This document shows, piece after piece, positions 1-13,000 of a stretch of 64,000 nt of DNA (the stretch's first letter is position 1; every line of letters begins with the position of its first letter). The stretch lies in contig NC_133943.1 of assembly GCF_031877795.1 (NCBI RefSeq), positions 8,983,001 through 9,047,000 on the forward strand. The letters run 5' to 3'. The DNA is from Strix aluco (taxonomy: Eukaryota; Chordata; Aves; Strigiformes; Strigidae). The notes below the pieces were generated by a model that did no database searches, was not told where the DNA came from, and saw only the letters and a list, made by a program, of their open reading frames with translations. A program made the translations under genes and the position numbers.

Positions 1-871
1 AGCCAGCTCCTGCTATCCTCTGTAACTGAGCTCTTTGCTTCTTTGCTGGCCCTAACCTAATAAAGCTAGCAGGGAAGTATTTTGGTAAAATGGGCTTAAG
101 TCAGTCTGACTGATTTGCCATCTTTTCCATAAGAGTGTAGGGTCTGTACTAAGCTTAGAACAAAATTGCCAGAAAAAAAGTAAATCAATACCCTTTCCTT
201 ATAACCCTCAAAATAACCTCATGGCTAGGATGCTCACATAAGATGGGGTCAGTCTGGGTTAAGTCTAACATTTCCTATGCAACATACTAAAGGTCCCATT
301 TCTGCTCCACATTAAAATTTGTCTGAGACTCCCAAGGCTGTAGTCCAGGAATGGCCAAGTGCAAGATACCTGAGGGATCATCCCAAGGAATGGGGATCCT
401 GTACTCAGTACTGACCCTCAGACTTATCACTGACCGGTAATCTGAGAAGGACTTGTTTCTGGGAGATAAGATACATGCAAATGGTAAAAGGAGCTATGCT
501 AGACTTGCTTAGGGAAAAATCTGTACAGTCCTTTCATTCCTGGCAAATTATCTATTTGATTTTCAGCTAAAAAATGGTTACCTTGGTAAAGTGAATGCTG
601 CTTTGTGATCCAAGATACCCGACTTCAGGTTCAGGTCAGAGGTACCAGGGGACAATTAACAGTAATTGTGCATGTTAGTGCCCAGCGTGGTCATTACCAG
701 CTACACTACAAAGCAAGGAGCACCAACGGTAATCATCCTGTGAGATGGAGCATGCACCAGTGAGCACGGTAACTCCTACACCCCCACCAGAGTTAGAGAG
801 GCTTCATCAGCTTCACTCAGAACAAACCTCTCAGCAAACTGCATCTGCAGGACAGCGGCACAACTCCGTAC
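1..871 (-). other. ADAM19: ADAM19 intron 21 (partial)
   Basis: No segment matches the remaining human tail (the DFSRPRPPQKALPANPVPG region), and there is no long open frame. I see only unique intronic sequence. Confidence 0.6.
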
Positions 872-1081
872 CTGAGAGATGGGGGGTTTGGGAGCAGGAG
901 GTGCTGGCCTGCTTGGGGGTGTCCGTCGGGCAACGTCCTTTGCAGGCACCGGCTGCGTTGGCCCAGCGGGCTGCCCCGCACTGTACCCAGTGGAAGAGGT
1001 GGATGGCTGCTGTGTGGTTATTTGGAGTCCTGGAGCTTGCTGGGGAGGAGGTTTTGATGGGATTCCAGGGAAGCCAATCAC
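872..1081 (-). CDS. ADAM19: ADAM19 exon 21 (proline-rich tail)
   Basis: Residues 757-826, starting [19 protein letters not shown] and ending [19 protein letters not shown]. The end matches human RRPPPSRPIPPAPNCIVSQ. The middle is divergent and Q/S/T-rich. Tail PxxP motifs of this family bind SH3 domains. The acceptor is TCTTCTGCACAG and the donor GTACGG. The exon is phase 0 on both sides; the following exon is not in the window. Confidence 0.92.
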
Positions 1082-4000
1082 CTGTGCAGAAGACCCACAA
1101 ATCCCCGGAGTTACATATTTCCACTTCAAACCACCTTTTTTCTCTCTGCTACACTTTTGAGGATCTACATGAGGTCTACGAGCCACATAAGTAGAAAATA
1201 TTGCCTGCAACACCAGTATGTGTTGTATATGTCTAGTAGGCATTAATTAGATAAACTGGTACAACTTGGGATCATGAGGCAGAAATGGGAACCGAGAGAA
1301 CAGAGTAACTCAGGCATTAGGATTTTAAGTGATGCTTGCAAATAAACCCAGGGTTTGCAATTTCTACAGTTTTGAGAGGGGGATGGGACAGAAGATGATC
1401 TATCAGGAGAGACAAGAGGCCACACACGCCTGATCAAATCCCAGCTCCTGCTTCTAAGGAAATCACTAGAAATAGATAGTACATTCAGCTCCTGCTGACT
1501 TTCAGCCATGGGTGATGTCTGTTTTTCCCACCCTTTGACAAAATCACTCACTAATTGCACTGAGGGGGAACCACATCCCACATCTTAGGGCAGCAGCATC
1601 TCTCCCCAGGGAGGTGGAAGGTGACCTTGCCCCTACCTTCCTCTGCTCCTGAGGGGTTTTCAACTTGAAGGCAGGGTTTGCATGCCCGTTTCCAGAGGTG
1701 TCACTGACACTGAGAGGAAGAAAAGAGTAACTGTTATTTCCTTGATAAGTTCTCTCCTTTTTCTTCGTTGTATTTTCCGTTATATTTTAACTGAAGTAAA
1801 AAAATGAGAAGCAAATACTGGTTATACCAACAAACCCATCTAGTTGAATTCCTCACAGCCTCTGCAATTTCTCTTCTGTCCTGACACTGGAATGGGGTGG
1901 AGACGAGCAGGCAAGGCACAGCACTGAAAATTTACCTGAACTGAGGGGTCTTCTTTAGGGAACAGATGGCAAATTTATTCCAGCATTTCAGATAATAGAA
2001 TAAAACCAGGATTCCAATGAGAAGGAGAATGGGAGCCAGGACTGCAAGAGTTATCACAACCGCCGAAGGGCCTGAGAGCAAGAAAGTAGAGTTAGTTAAA
2101 TGGAAAACTCTCTGCTCCCAATCTAACTCAAGTCCTTCTGCAGTGCCACCATAGTAGAGTTGGTCCCACTGACCTTCGGGCATAGGGGGACCACTGTCCA
2201 AGCTTCCTCCACTTCCCTGCTTGTTGCAAAATGGGGGTGCCCACCCCTGGTCACAGTGGCAGTTCTTGTTGTTATTGCAGACCTGGAGCGGGAAGACTCA
2301 GAGACTTTAATGTCAGCTCCTAAAGAATCTGCAAGCTAAAAACAATTAAGCCCTTGATGGATAAAACACTACACGCCTATAAGAGTTAAATGCCTGGAAA
2401 CATTTTCTTTTCAGAGTGAAAATGTCTTTTATTTCCTCAGAAATTCTCCCTTTCTCCAAAAGACAAGGGTTCTTCAGCTGAAGTACCACTAACCTGGATT
2501 CAGCAGAAAAGCAGCATTTAGAAATACATTTCTCTTGTTCTTATCTCTAAACTGAAGGACAGGAGTCTTCCCTTCCATTCAATCAAGATTCCTTATTGTT
2601 TAGGTTTATTGCTTGTCCCATTGCTATTTGTTTTCTAGTCTAGGCAGCCCCTGATTAGGGATGTCCTGTGCTAATTGTAGCATTTAATTTGATTCTGTGG
2701 AGTAGCTGACAATCACTTCCTACAGCTTCATGGATTGTAAGAAATGAAGCAGACTGGGAATGAAAGAATGGGGTGAGTCCCTCTCCTTGTCAGGTACATC
2801 ATGGGGCGCCCCAGGCTGCTCAGGGAGACACACACTGCTGCACACTGCTGTGTTGAATTGCTCCTCTCCATTGCCTAACTGGACCATAAGGATTGAGAGA
2901 TGTTGATGTTCTGTGCCAGAAACATCAGCAAAAGGTGTAGAAAATTCTCACCAGCCTTTTCTTTCCATCCCCTGAGGGCACAGCAGAGCACAGTTTGGGA
3001 TAAACTATTCTAAACATGACTTTTTACTATGCTTTTCCTTCAGTAAGTCTGATTTTTTTTTATTCAATCTAAACTGGGCCCAGAAGATATTTCTGTAACA
3101 TTACCCCTTCTTGTTTTCCATTCATTGAAATTCATATCACTCCTGTGGACCGCCTTAAATCCTATGTCAAAGGGACACTCACAGACCAGAAAATGCGTCA
3201 AGCATGAAAGGAATGTGCAGATTAATAACCAAGAAGCAGATGTCTGGAGTGAATGTAAGCATGGCATCAGAACTGAGCTGAACAACCATCCACAGATGAA
3301 TGGCAGCCCATCCTGCTTCAGTATGAAATGGAGATGAAAAGGAAGACACCTACTCCATGCCCATGGCACTTTTTGCTACAGCCTTCAGACTCAAAGATGA
3401 TGGATGTGTTCTGGCAGCGTCCCTCAAAGCAAACCTGCAGAGAAAGCATCCAAAAACTCTGCGTTAGCTCTTTGGGTTACGTACCATATCGCTGCTTTGC
3501 GCTATTTTGTGACTCGCAGGGTTCCAGACACCTTGGCAATACAAGTAATACCCTGGGCAGAACAACAGGCCATGAAGTTAACCTGGTTCCCAAGCAAATA
3601 TTTAATCATTACCCTAAATCCCAGCTAACGTGTATCAGAGAGAGAGGAGTGGGAGCTCAGAAGCTGATAGCTTGGTCATGCCCGTGTGGCAAGTCTCTGA
3701 AGGAGCTCTCAGGTATCTTGATTTCTAATCGTGTGTCTCACCTCTAAGCAAGACAACCTCAACCAACCAGTGAATCCCAGATTTAGCACTGGCCCTGAAC
3801 TTTAACTGGCAAAGACTTAAGGTATGGCCTTTGGTGTGTATTCTTCCATTGCTTCTCAGAAGCCTCTAAGAAATTATTTTTCTATCAAAGTCTCCTAGAA
3901 AGGCATTAGACATAAGAAATGAATGCCTTGACAATCACAAAGCACTTTCCAGATGGAAAAGTGATACCCTGAACCTCCCCCAAGCCATTACAGGCAGGAC

Positions 4001-7000
4001 TGTACCTACATGATGACTCCCACATTTTGTTCCTGTCAACACCAAGCCAGGATCCAGCATCTCCTTTTCTTCGCTCTCCGATCTGTACACATGGGTCCCT
4101 CGGCACCTCAGCTGTGTCCTCTGCATGTGGATAGTTGTGTCTATGGCCACCGCATTGGACTGCAGGGGTTTAGAAGCAGAGCTCTGGCACTGGATCTTCC
4201 CACATTTAGCATCTCTGATTTCAAAGGAAAGGCTAAAGTGATTATTTCTGGCTTGCTGAATGTTTTGCAGGCATCAGTTCTACATGTAAATTAAAGCAGG
4301 AGTGTTGAGTCATTCTTCAATGGCAAAAGAGCAAGCACCTCCCAAGAGCTAACCCAAGCAACAGTGCCGGATGGGTACTGATGGTACCATTTCACTGTCC
4401 CCATGGGTAGGCCAGCCTCAGCAAAATCACAGATAAGACGTTTTTGTCTCAGTTAAAAAGCTACATTTAACTTACAGATTTGAAAATCCTCTCTTCTGTT
4501 GCTTTGAAAAAATAGCTACTAGATGTTTTAAAATGCAAAAGGCAGGGAAAATGGTAAATTTAAAGCTGCAGTCGTTAAGTGCTCTAAGTCTGATGAGGAT
4601 GCAGCTGGTTTCCCAGGAGGCAGAGGAAGGGAGTGAAACCAAAGCATAGATCAGTTTTATCTACTGGCCCATAACTCTGTAACATATAAAAACATCTTCT
4701 CCAACAAGCAACTCTTGGCTGCCACTCTGCTTTCTACCTCATCTCACATTTCCTGTAGTTGCCGTAGATATCCTTCCCACAGTTCCCGTAGATGTCTCCA
4801 GCGGCATTAACCTTCTCAAAGCAGGAGTCTGGTGCTGGCCTTGCTCCTGCATGGAAGAGACTCATGTGGCTGATTCCTGTGGAGCCTGGCAGCCCATCTC
4901 ACCCCATGCCAAACACTCAATTTTCTTTTTCTGGGATAGTTTGCACATGGGAAATTTTTGCTGCCTCCTCCAAGTGAGCAAGGCAAGAGAAAAGGCTCCT
5001 CAGACTTTGCCACTGATAAAGGGTATGGAAGGTACTACTGTGATTCTGTGATACACAGGGTGAATAATAGTAAGATGCCATACAATATTGCCTGTTCAAA
5101 GGACAATGTATTTCGCTGCGAGTAGTGTCCTTACCAGGCCCCCACAGCTGCACACACTGGTCTTTATATGTGAGACACATGCCACTGTAGCAATAGGCCT
5201 TCCCTCCGTCACAGGAAGCCCCATCGATTTGGTAAGAGTTGGGGGGGCAAAACGGTGTCTCGCCAGTGCAGTATTCTGGGAGGTCACAGAGTCCTGAGCT
5301 TTCCCTGCAGAGAGTTCCCGGAGACATCAGCTAAAAAGATACAAAGGGAAAAGAACGGAATTATTGCTTGGCTCCTTTGTAGTTTCGTGTCTGCACAAAG
5401 TCTCCCTGTAGATAAGAAAAAGTCTTGCATGCGTCTCTTCATCCACCTTGTCTTGGGTTTTTTGAGGTGAGCAGTGATCCAAATGACTCTGTAACTTCAT
5501 TTAACTGGCTGAGCTCTGTAGAATCAAATTACTGACTGGGTCACTTCTCTAGGTAGCAATGAGATCATGCACAGAAAAGAAGGCTGCCAGATCTCAAGGG
5601 GACACCGATCCATCTCCCTCTACCCTAGGGTAGGATCAGATTTACCTAAATCATTTCTGACAGATGTTTGTGTAATCTATTCTCAAAACCTTCCCTGCTC
5701 GGCAAGTTTGTTTCAGTGCTGGCCTGACATTTCTGTTGGAGACGTTTTCCTAATGCGTAACTTTTGTGTCCCATGCTTATGAGTTTACCCAGTTCATTCT
5801 TGCCCTGTTCACCATGGACATGGAGGGCATACACAGTTACAATCTAGGAGGGTTTTCCAAGTCTCTTGTGAAAAGAGTGAGTCCAGGTGGATTTCTGCAA
5901 AATTATTTTCCACATGCTCAGGATAGGTCAGTAAGAGCACACAGTCAATGTGCAAACATGAAAATGAGCTTAAGAGAAATGTTTGCCTATGTTAATTTTT
6001 GAGATCATTTGTTGTCAAAGCTTGAGCTCTTTGGCTCAAAAATCAGAAACACATTTTAACTAGCCTCTATAAGGAAAGCTGAGTTTTAAAATTGTAGTGG
6101 TCACATGCATACAATCCTCTTTGCTGGCGTTTCTTCATCAAGCACCTGGGCTAAAGGAATTCAACTGCATCCCAGAAAAGAGGATTTAGAGCAAAGATAG
6201 CATCCAACCTAATCCCCGGAGGAAGTGTTGGCTCTAAGAGCTCTGTCTAGATGTCTTCTAGAGCCAAAGAAGAGAAATATTCATTCTGATTCATCCTATC
6301 CCTAAGTGTTTTAAGAGACGCAGTGTGACTCCATTGCAGCGGCATTCACAGCTCATCTTAATTTATCACAGGAGTCAATCAAATTAGCTAGAAGAAAGGA
6401 CCTCACTAGTCTGATTGCACTTGTAGCTGTTGTACTTAAAAATCAGATCACGTTGCTTGCAGGTGAGGAGCTGAACTCCATGTCTGGCTGTGTTTGCTCC
6501 CATTTCTCCTCCATTTTTCAGCCTCACACCTCCACCACCATTATTCCCTCTCCTCTCTTAGGAAAACTCAGGGATCCCACCTTGCACTGATGACAGCAGC
6601 TGCCATGGGCACATTCAGCACCCAACTTCAGGGAGCAGGTGCTGGCGTCACAGCAGGGGTTATTGCATTCCTGAAAAACAGTGAGATGCAGCAGAGTTTA
6701 CAAGGCAGATGTTCAAGACAAGAATATGCCAGAGCATCAAAGCGCAAAGCTGACGCTAATCTGTTCTTGTACATGATGAATTACAAGCAAAGTAACAGCC
6801 TTCCCTCCCCAATATGTTCATGATACCCAGCATGTGCTGAATTACAGTACTGCATAATCGTCTCCTCTGTTGTACTGAGTGGATACGATACACCTGATGA
6901 GTCTGGGCTGCCGGCTCCAGCTCCCTTTTGTCCCATTAGTCAAAGTATGGATTTGGAGAAGTGAGATGCGGTGCTAAGAGAAGCCCCATCCTTATCAGGA

Positions 7001-10000
7001 ACAGAGCCATAGGTAAAGAGAACTTACATATGAAACTGCAACATTTAAGATCACTTTTTTTTTTCTTTTTAAAATGAAGTTTTCATCAGATCCATTCAGC
7101 CATGAGTTCTGGGATGCATTGTCCTACGCACTGTGAGTTTCGTTAGCCATGATACTTTACAACCTTGATTTGCATTGAGTCTACATTTACATACAGGGAA
7201 GGTGTGCATATCTCCTGCACAAACAAAAGCTGTTTACATATCACATAACTGTATTTGCCAAATACATAATAAAATCATTGTGTCCCACTAAACCCCAAAC
7301 GGTTGGATCTGAACAATTGTTACCTCCACCTCTCCACAGTCACACTCCTCCCCCTCTTCCAAGTAGCCATTTCCACATTTCTTCCCACCATACATTTTTT
7401 TGGTATCCGGCATATTGGAGAGACACATCCCTCCACCAGACTGCAGATACTTCTCCAGCTCTTTTCTATTGCACTGGTTGAACACCTTGGGGAATGGGTG
7501 CCTGAATATGGACAGTGTAGAAAAACATCATAACAGATCTGGGAAATGGTTTAGAAAACCAAAAATGAGCACATGCAAATCCTGACGAGTGCCAGAGGAC
7601 ACAGGTCCCTCTGAAGTCTATGAAACTGTGCTAAAGAAGATCATGATTTTGTGTGCCTGTTCAAAATCAGATCCATCTGGATTATATTTGAAGATAAGGT
7701 GAAATTGCACTGCAAGACTGTCTATATAACATAATGGCCTTGAAAAATAAACTTTATTGAAACAAAACATGTTGAGTTAGATTCAACTTTGATAGCTGAC
7801 AAGTATGGCTGTCCTTACCTGCTCAGTACTGAAGCTGTGGCTTATTCCTAACTGCTTGAACAAGCCTGACAATCCAGCACTCAGACTGTGAATAACTGCT
7901 TGTAAATCTAACTGCTAAAAATAGTATTTTCTTTTTCCTATCTACTGCCTCATTGCGAATGATGTGCATATATTTTGTTAACATGAATTATTAATTTCTG
8001 TTGCTACAATGCCAGATACACTCTATATATGACCGTGCATGTGTGTGTTCATGTTCTACTTGCATGCCATTATGTTTTCACTTCTCACCTAAATGTTTTT
8101 CCTTATTTGGAGGAAATCATGCACGTAAAAGAAGATATCTATGGGGAAAATTCTGTTAAAACCTGCTAAACCCCAAGAAGGAAGCCTTGGGGAAACAGGG
8201 AATGTGGCTTTAAATGAATGGGTTCGTCTGACATTTTTACGTGACTGAAATATAGAAGCTGTTGTGGTTCCTCATCCAAAATAAGCTCTGGAATCCCTGT
8301 GGGTTTCCAGAGTCACTCTCGCTTCCCCTCTCTCTCAAAGCCAGCTATTTTTTCCCTTTTAAACACAGGCTTTCTGTGGTTCACTGAAACTAAGCAGTAT
8401 TCTTAAGACAACATGCAGTCAATCTGTTTTCATGTCTTCTGACTTAGAAATATAGCCCTATTGCTATGCCTTTTAATAAAAATCAGTTCTTTCCTGAGGC
8501 AATCCTTTTTCCTCTCATTACCACATTATAATGCACATTAGCTTTTGCACGAGATGCTTTAGAAACCCTATCAATTATCTATCTACGCATCTTGTGTGAA
8601 GTGAAAACTGCCTAAACCTCTACGTGCCAAGGTCACACATGTTCTGGTCACCCCTTTTTTCTCTGTACTTGTTGGCAATAGACAGTCCAGGTTTTGCAGA
8701 AGGATGTGTGTGTATATGCATTGAACTTGATTTGGGGTGATGGATCATGTGGTAGGACACAGTGGGAAGCACAAACTCGGAAATGAGGGCTTAGAGGGGT
8801 CCTGTGACAGTCTCTTAGGACAGAAGATAGGAAAATTTTCCTTTTTACCACAGTTTAGAGCTCCACTTCTAACTGCTGCAAGGTCCCTCCATTACCTAAA
8901 GCCAATCCCATGCAGGAATAAGTTCATGGGAATTTAGCAAATTGCTACTGATCCACAAGTCAGGGTTTTCCCAGCAGTATTTTCTCTATAAACACACTGG
9001 CTCCAACAGGCAGCAACAGACCCACCTTCAGTCTGCATTTCTAGCTCTTACTCCACCAAGGCTCTTGTAACAAAACCCTTTGCATTTCTCCATAAGATCC
9101 TGTAAGACGAACTCACCCCGTTGCAGAAGCCATGATGCAGCCTCCATCTTCTGCAGGGGTTGTACAGCAGCCAGCTGAATCATGATTCATGCCAAAATTG
9201 TGTCCCATCTCATGGGCAATAGTAGCAGCAACACCAATGGCATTATCAGAGTGATCCTGTGCAAGGTCAAAGAGGCACATCAGCATTTTACCTGTGCCTG
9301 TCCTGTGCACCTCGGAGTTAATGGGGTAAGCAGCACTTCTCATTACTACATGTAGAAAACATCTACTGAAAACATCTTCCTGCCTATGAGCAGGTGAATT
9401 AGAAGCTTTCACAGGACATATTTTCTTTCTGGGCTTTAGGAGGCATCTCTCCTTTGTATTCACTGCTAGCAAGAAACATCTTATTAGGCTTTAGCAATTA
9501 CTTACCATGTTCACTCCTCCTGACTGGTAATCAGAGCACATAGCCATCACAGGAGCCAAGCCTACTGTAGTACCTTGGAAGGGCACACCCCTAAAATCAA
9601 CCCAGAAAGACCATGAAATGGCACTGAGGCACTTGAGAAGGCAAGACAGAGAAATGCATCCTACAGTCCACAGCTTTATACATATACACAGTGTCAGGTG
9701 AATACATTTTCTTCAGTAGTATCTTCAAGTACAGGACATTATAGCAGAGGCACAAAGCCTAAAGACTTATTTTTCTTGGACTATTTTATTTATGGGCCAA
9801 TCGGTCAATCCTATTTTTTAAAATGGTCTGGTGTCAAAAAAGGCTCCCCCTGAGCTTTGCAACAAGCACAGAAAAGACTATTTCTGGATCCTTAATTACA
9901 TACTGTTTTGAATATTTCATTCACCCTAAGCCTGCTATTCGTCAGCTTGGGATTCAGGGACTTGACAGAGTACTAGGTAACACCTTTGAGGTGCAGCCAT

Positions 10001-13000
10001 GCTCATCTCCTGCCTGGTGAGCTGGAATTCTGCACCGTCCCAGCCAGCATATCTGAAACGGGAGCCTTGGAAATGGTGCTCAGGACATGACTAGGTGAAG
10101 GTGAAATACAGTAATGTTAAAGGGAAAAAACAAACAAACAAAACAAGGGAAAAGGCATTGCATCTCCGCATTTCAGTCCTACAGGTTTCTCCTCTGACTC
10201 ACCACTATTTACTGGTGGATGAATTACCATGGGAGAGATAAGGAGGTCTAGGAGTTGCTGCAAATTTTTCTTCCAGTGACATCTGCACTGCTGGCCATAG
10301 CTACTGGCCCTAATGAGATCAGTAGGATGAGTCACAGACAATCAGCTAGCTCCCAGCATCGTATCCCCTGTGTCTCGGCAGGATGAGTTAGGAATGAATG
10401 CCTTCTGCAAAGGGCTTAGCTCCCCTTTACAGGTCTTGCTTATGGTTCAGATTTTCTTGAAATTGTACATATAGCTGTGATAGATCATGTGCAGCTGCTT
10501 GTGATACACACACACTTCAGCTGATGCACTTTGATGCATGTGTATTGAGACTGCTGCATAGCCTGGGACCTTCACTTTCCTTAGAGTGGTTGTGCTCTGG
10601 CTGCCAGAGCTTAACACTGGCTGAGTGGCCGCTACATCAATCTGCTACTCTGAATCTTAGAATGATATAATCTTACATACTGATTTCCCACCCACCCAAA
10701 CCATTTGTCAGAAACAGGTTATTTCAGGAGTAATAAACTTACGTGATTAGTTGGGCATTATCATGTTTTCTGCGCACCCGCTCCTTGCTACTCCAGGCCA
10801 GAAAGGACTTCAGGGTGGAGTAGGGGTTCTCAGTTACATCGCATTTATTCCAATTACTCCAGATCTCCAGCCCCACTAAGGCAATCCGGATATTCAGGGA
10901 TCTGTAAAACTAAGATACAGGAAGGAAAAAACATGACAAAATGAGCACCATTAATCTATTTTACTGTGCTTTAAATCTTGAATATAAACCCTGCTAAGTG
11001 CTACTACAAGTACACATGTCCAGAGAAGATGCTCACTCTGGAAACACATTGCAACTTAGTGCCACAGTTCTGCAGAGAGAAATGTGCACCACCCACAAAC
11101 CTAACTTTGATTAACTAGAGATGCTGAACTTTCATTTTTAAATGAATAACAAATAGATAATCTAGAGAAACAAGGACTGGAGACTGAGATCATGTTTATC
11201 TTTAGATATGTTTATCTTTAGATATGTCAAAATTCCTGAAAAGAGGAAGGAAATAATCCACTGCTCATGTCAAGTACAAACAGGACAAGTCTTCATGGGC
11301 AGCAGGGTGAAGGGAGTGGTGGAAGTTTAAGGGGAGAAGGGGAACATGAAGGGAGTAGATCTGAACAGCTGTGACATTTCCTTCAGCAGCACTGGGTACC
11401 ATGTGCAAGGATGACCTCTGAAGGTTCCTTCCAGCTCTACTTGCAAGATTTCTACAATCTAAAGTGAAAACCTTAGTCCCTTGTCAAAAACCAGTATTTA
11501 GGTAACACTGTTACTACAGAGATGTATTAAAATTCAGAGATGCTCATGCTGGCTCCAAGGTAAGGAATGGAGATTCTCCTACCCCGTCCCTGATGTCCAA
11601 CAACAGAATTGTTTCTCAGATGCTCTACACTCCCCAAGTCACCGGGGAGAACTGTCGAAACATTATTCTTCCTCCTGAGAAGGCAGTCTTCCTCTGTCAC
11701 AATTAATTCTAATAATTCATGATTTGGACTTTGCTTTTCTCAGTTCAGGCACACCCAATCTCACCTTATCTACGTAATTAGCAGCCTCCACTAATTTAAG
11801 CCTTGTTGCTTCAATGTTGAAGTGATGCTTCTGAAACTGAACAAAATGGATGTTAGACAGCACAAAGGCAACTAGAAAGAACTGTGTTAAAACAAGTCAC
11901 ATTACTCTGGGAATAAGAAAGTAACTCTCAGGTGAACCCCAAAAGCCTTCTTTTACTGTACAGCTGCCTGTAAACCCACCTGTACATGTATATTCAGAAT
12001 TCATCCCTGGCATCCCATGGCAGGGATGTTACTCAAACAGTGGTAGCAACTCAGTGGGGCAACCAAACTTATCAGAGCTCCCAAATCCAGGGGCTGACAA
12101 AGAACTGACAAATTTGTCAGGTGAAATATATGGTAACACGACTTCATGTCTGAGGTCAAGCCTACTGCAGCGCTCATCATATCTCACTCATCCAATGAAT
12201 GGGGGATGCATCTCACTTATCCAACGAATTTGCCTACTTAAACCACCTGGCAATTAACGAGTTAATTTTAGCAAACTGTTTGATTCAAGGAATTAAAGTT
12301 GCAAAAAGTTTCGATTGTTGTTTAACAGACCACAAAACCTGGGACTTCTTCTAGTGAGAGAGACAGTAAAGTAAGAGCAGTTAACAACGACACTGCGAGG
12401 GTGTTTACCCCAGTGTGGCTAATGAACTGGTGAACAACATATGCCACTTTCTGGGTATAATGTGTTTCCTCATAGTTTTCCTGGTATTCTGCTGCCTAAT
12501 AGAGAAACCAAAATAGGTTCTGCCTCTTTAGTTTTGTTCAGAATAAATTACAGCCCAGAGCACTACGTGGCTTTCTCTACTGGAGTTTCAAGTTGTGAAT
12601 TATGAATAGGACCAGCCTGACTCCTGTCTGTGCTGGAGATTAACCGACCGGCAAAACACTGCGTGGTTTGCACTGTCAGTAAGTACATCTGGCGTGCTAT
12701 CCAGGCTGGCGATGGGGGAGGGATTGCTCACTTCACTGGGTCTCTTCCAGCCCTATTCTATGATCTGGAGCCTTAAAAATGTCTATTTATACATCTGCTA
12801 CCAGCTCAGAGCAGAGGATAATCATGGTTATCTTCTCTAGAGATTAAGTGTACTGCAGAGTCAGAAGCATGTCATTCCTGGAGACCCACAAGTCACCCGA
12901 GGCTGAAGGCAGTCTCTCCCATCAATAACTAGGGCTGACCATGGTACCTTGGGAGGCCAGAACTGACCTCCAACCCTAGTCCTTCATCCATATCACAGCC

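Noticed and set aside
5036-5053. TACTGTGATTCTGTGATAC as a CR1 tail
   Set aside because: Too short, with no CR1-like sequence upstream. It falls between ADAM19 exons 14 and 15.
12409-12495. Plus-strand hydrophobic reading ([20 protein letters not shown]) as a membrane-protein exon
   Set aside because: It is the complement of the candidate ADAM19-strand exon. No plus-strand gene structure surrounds it.
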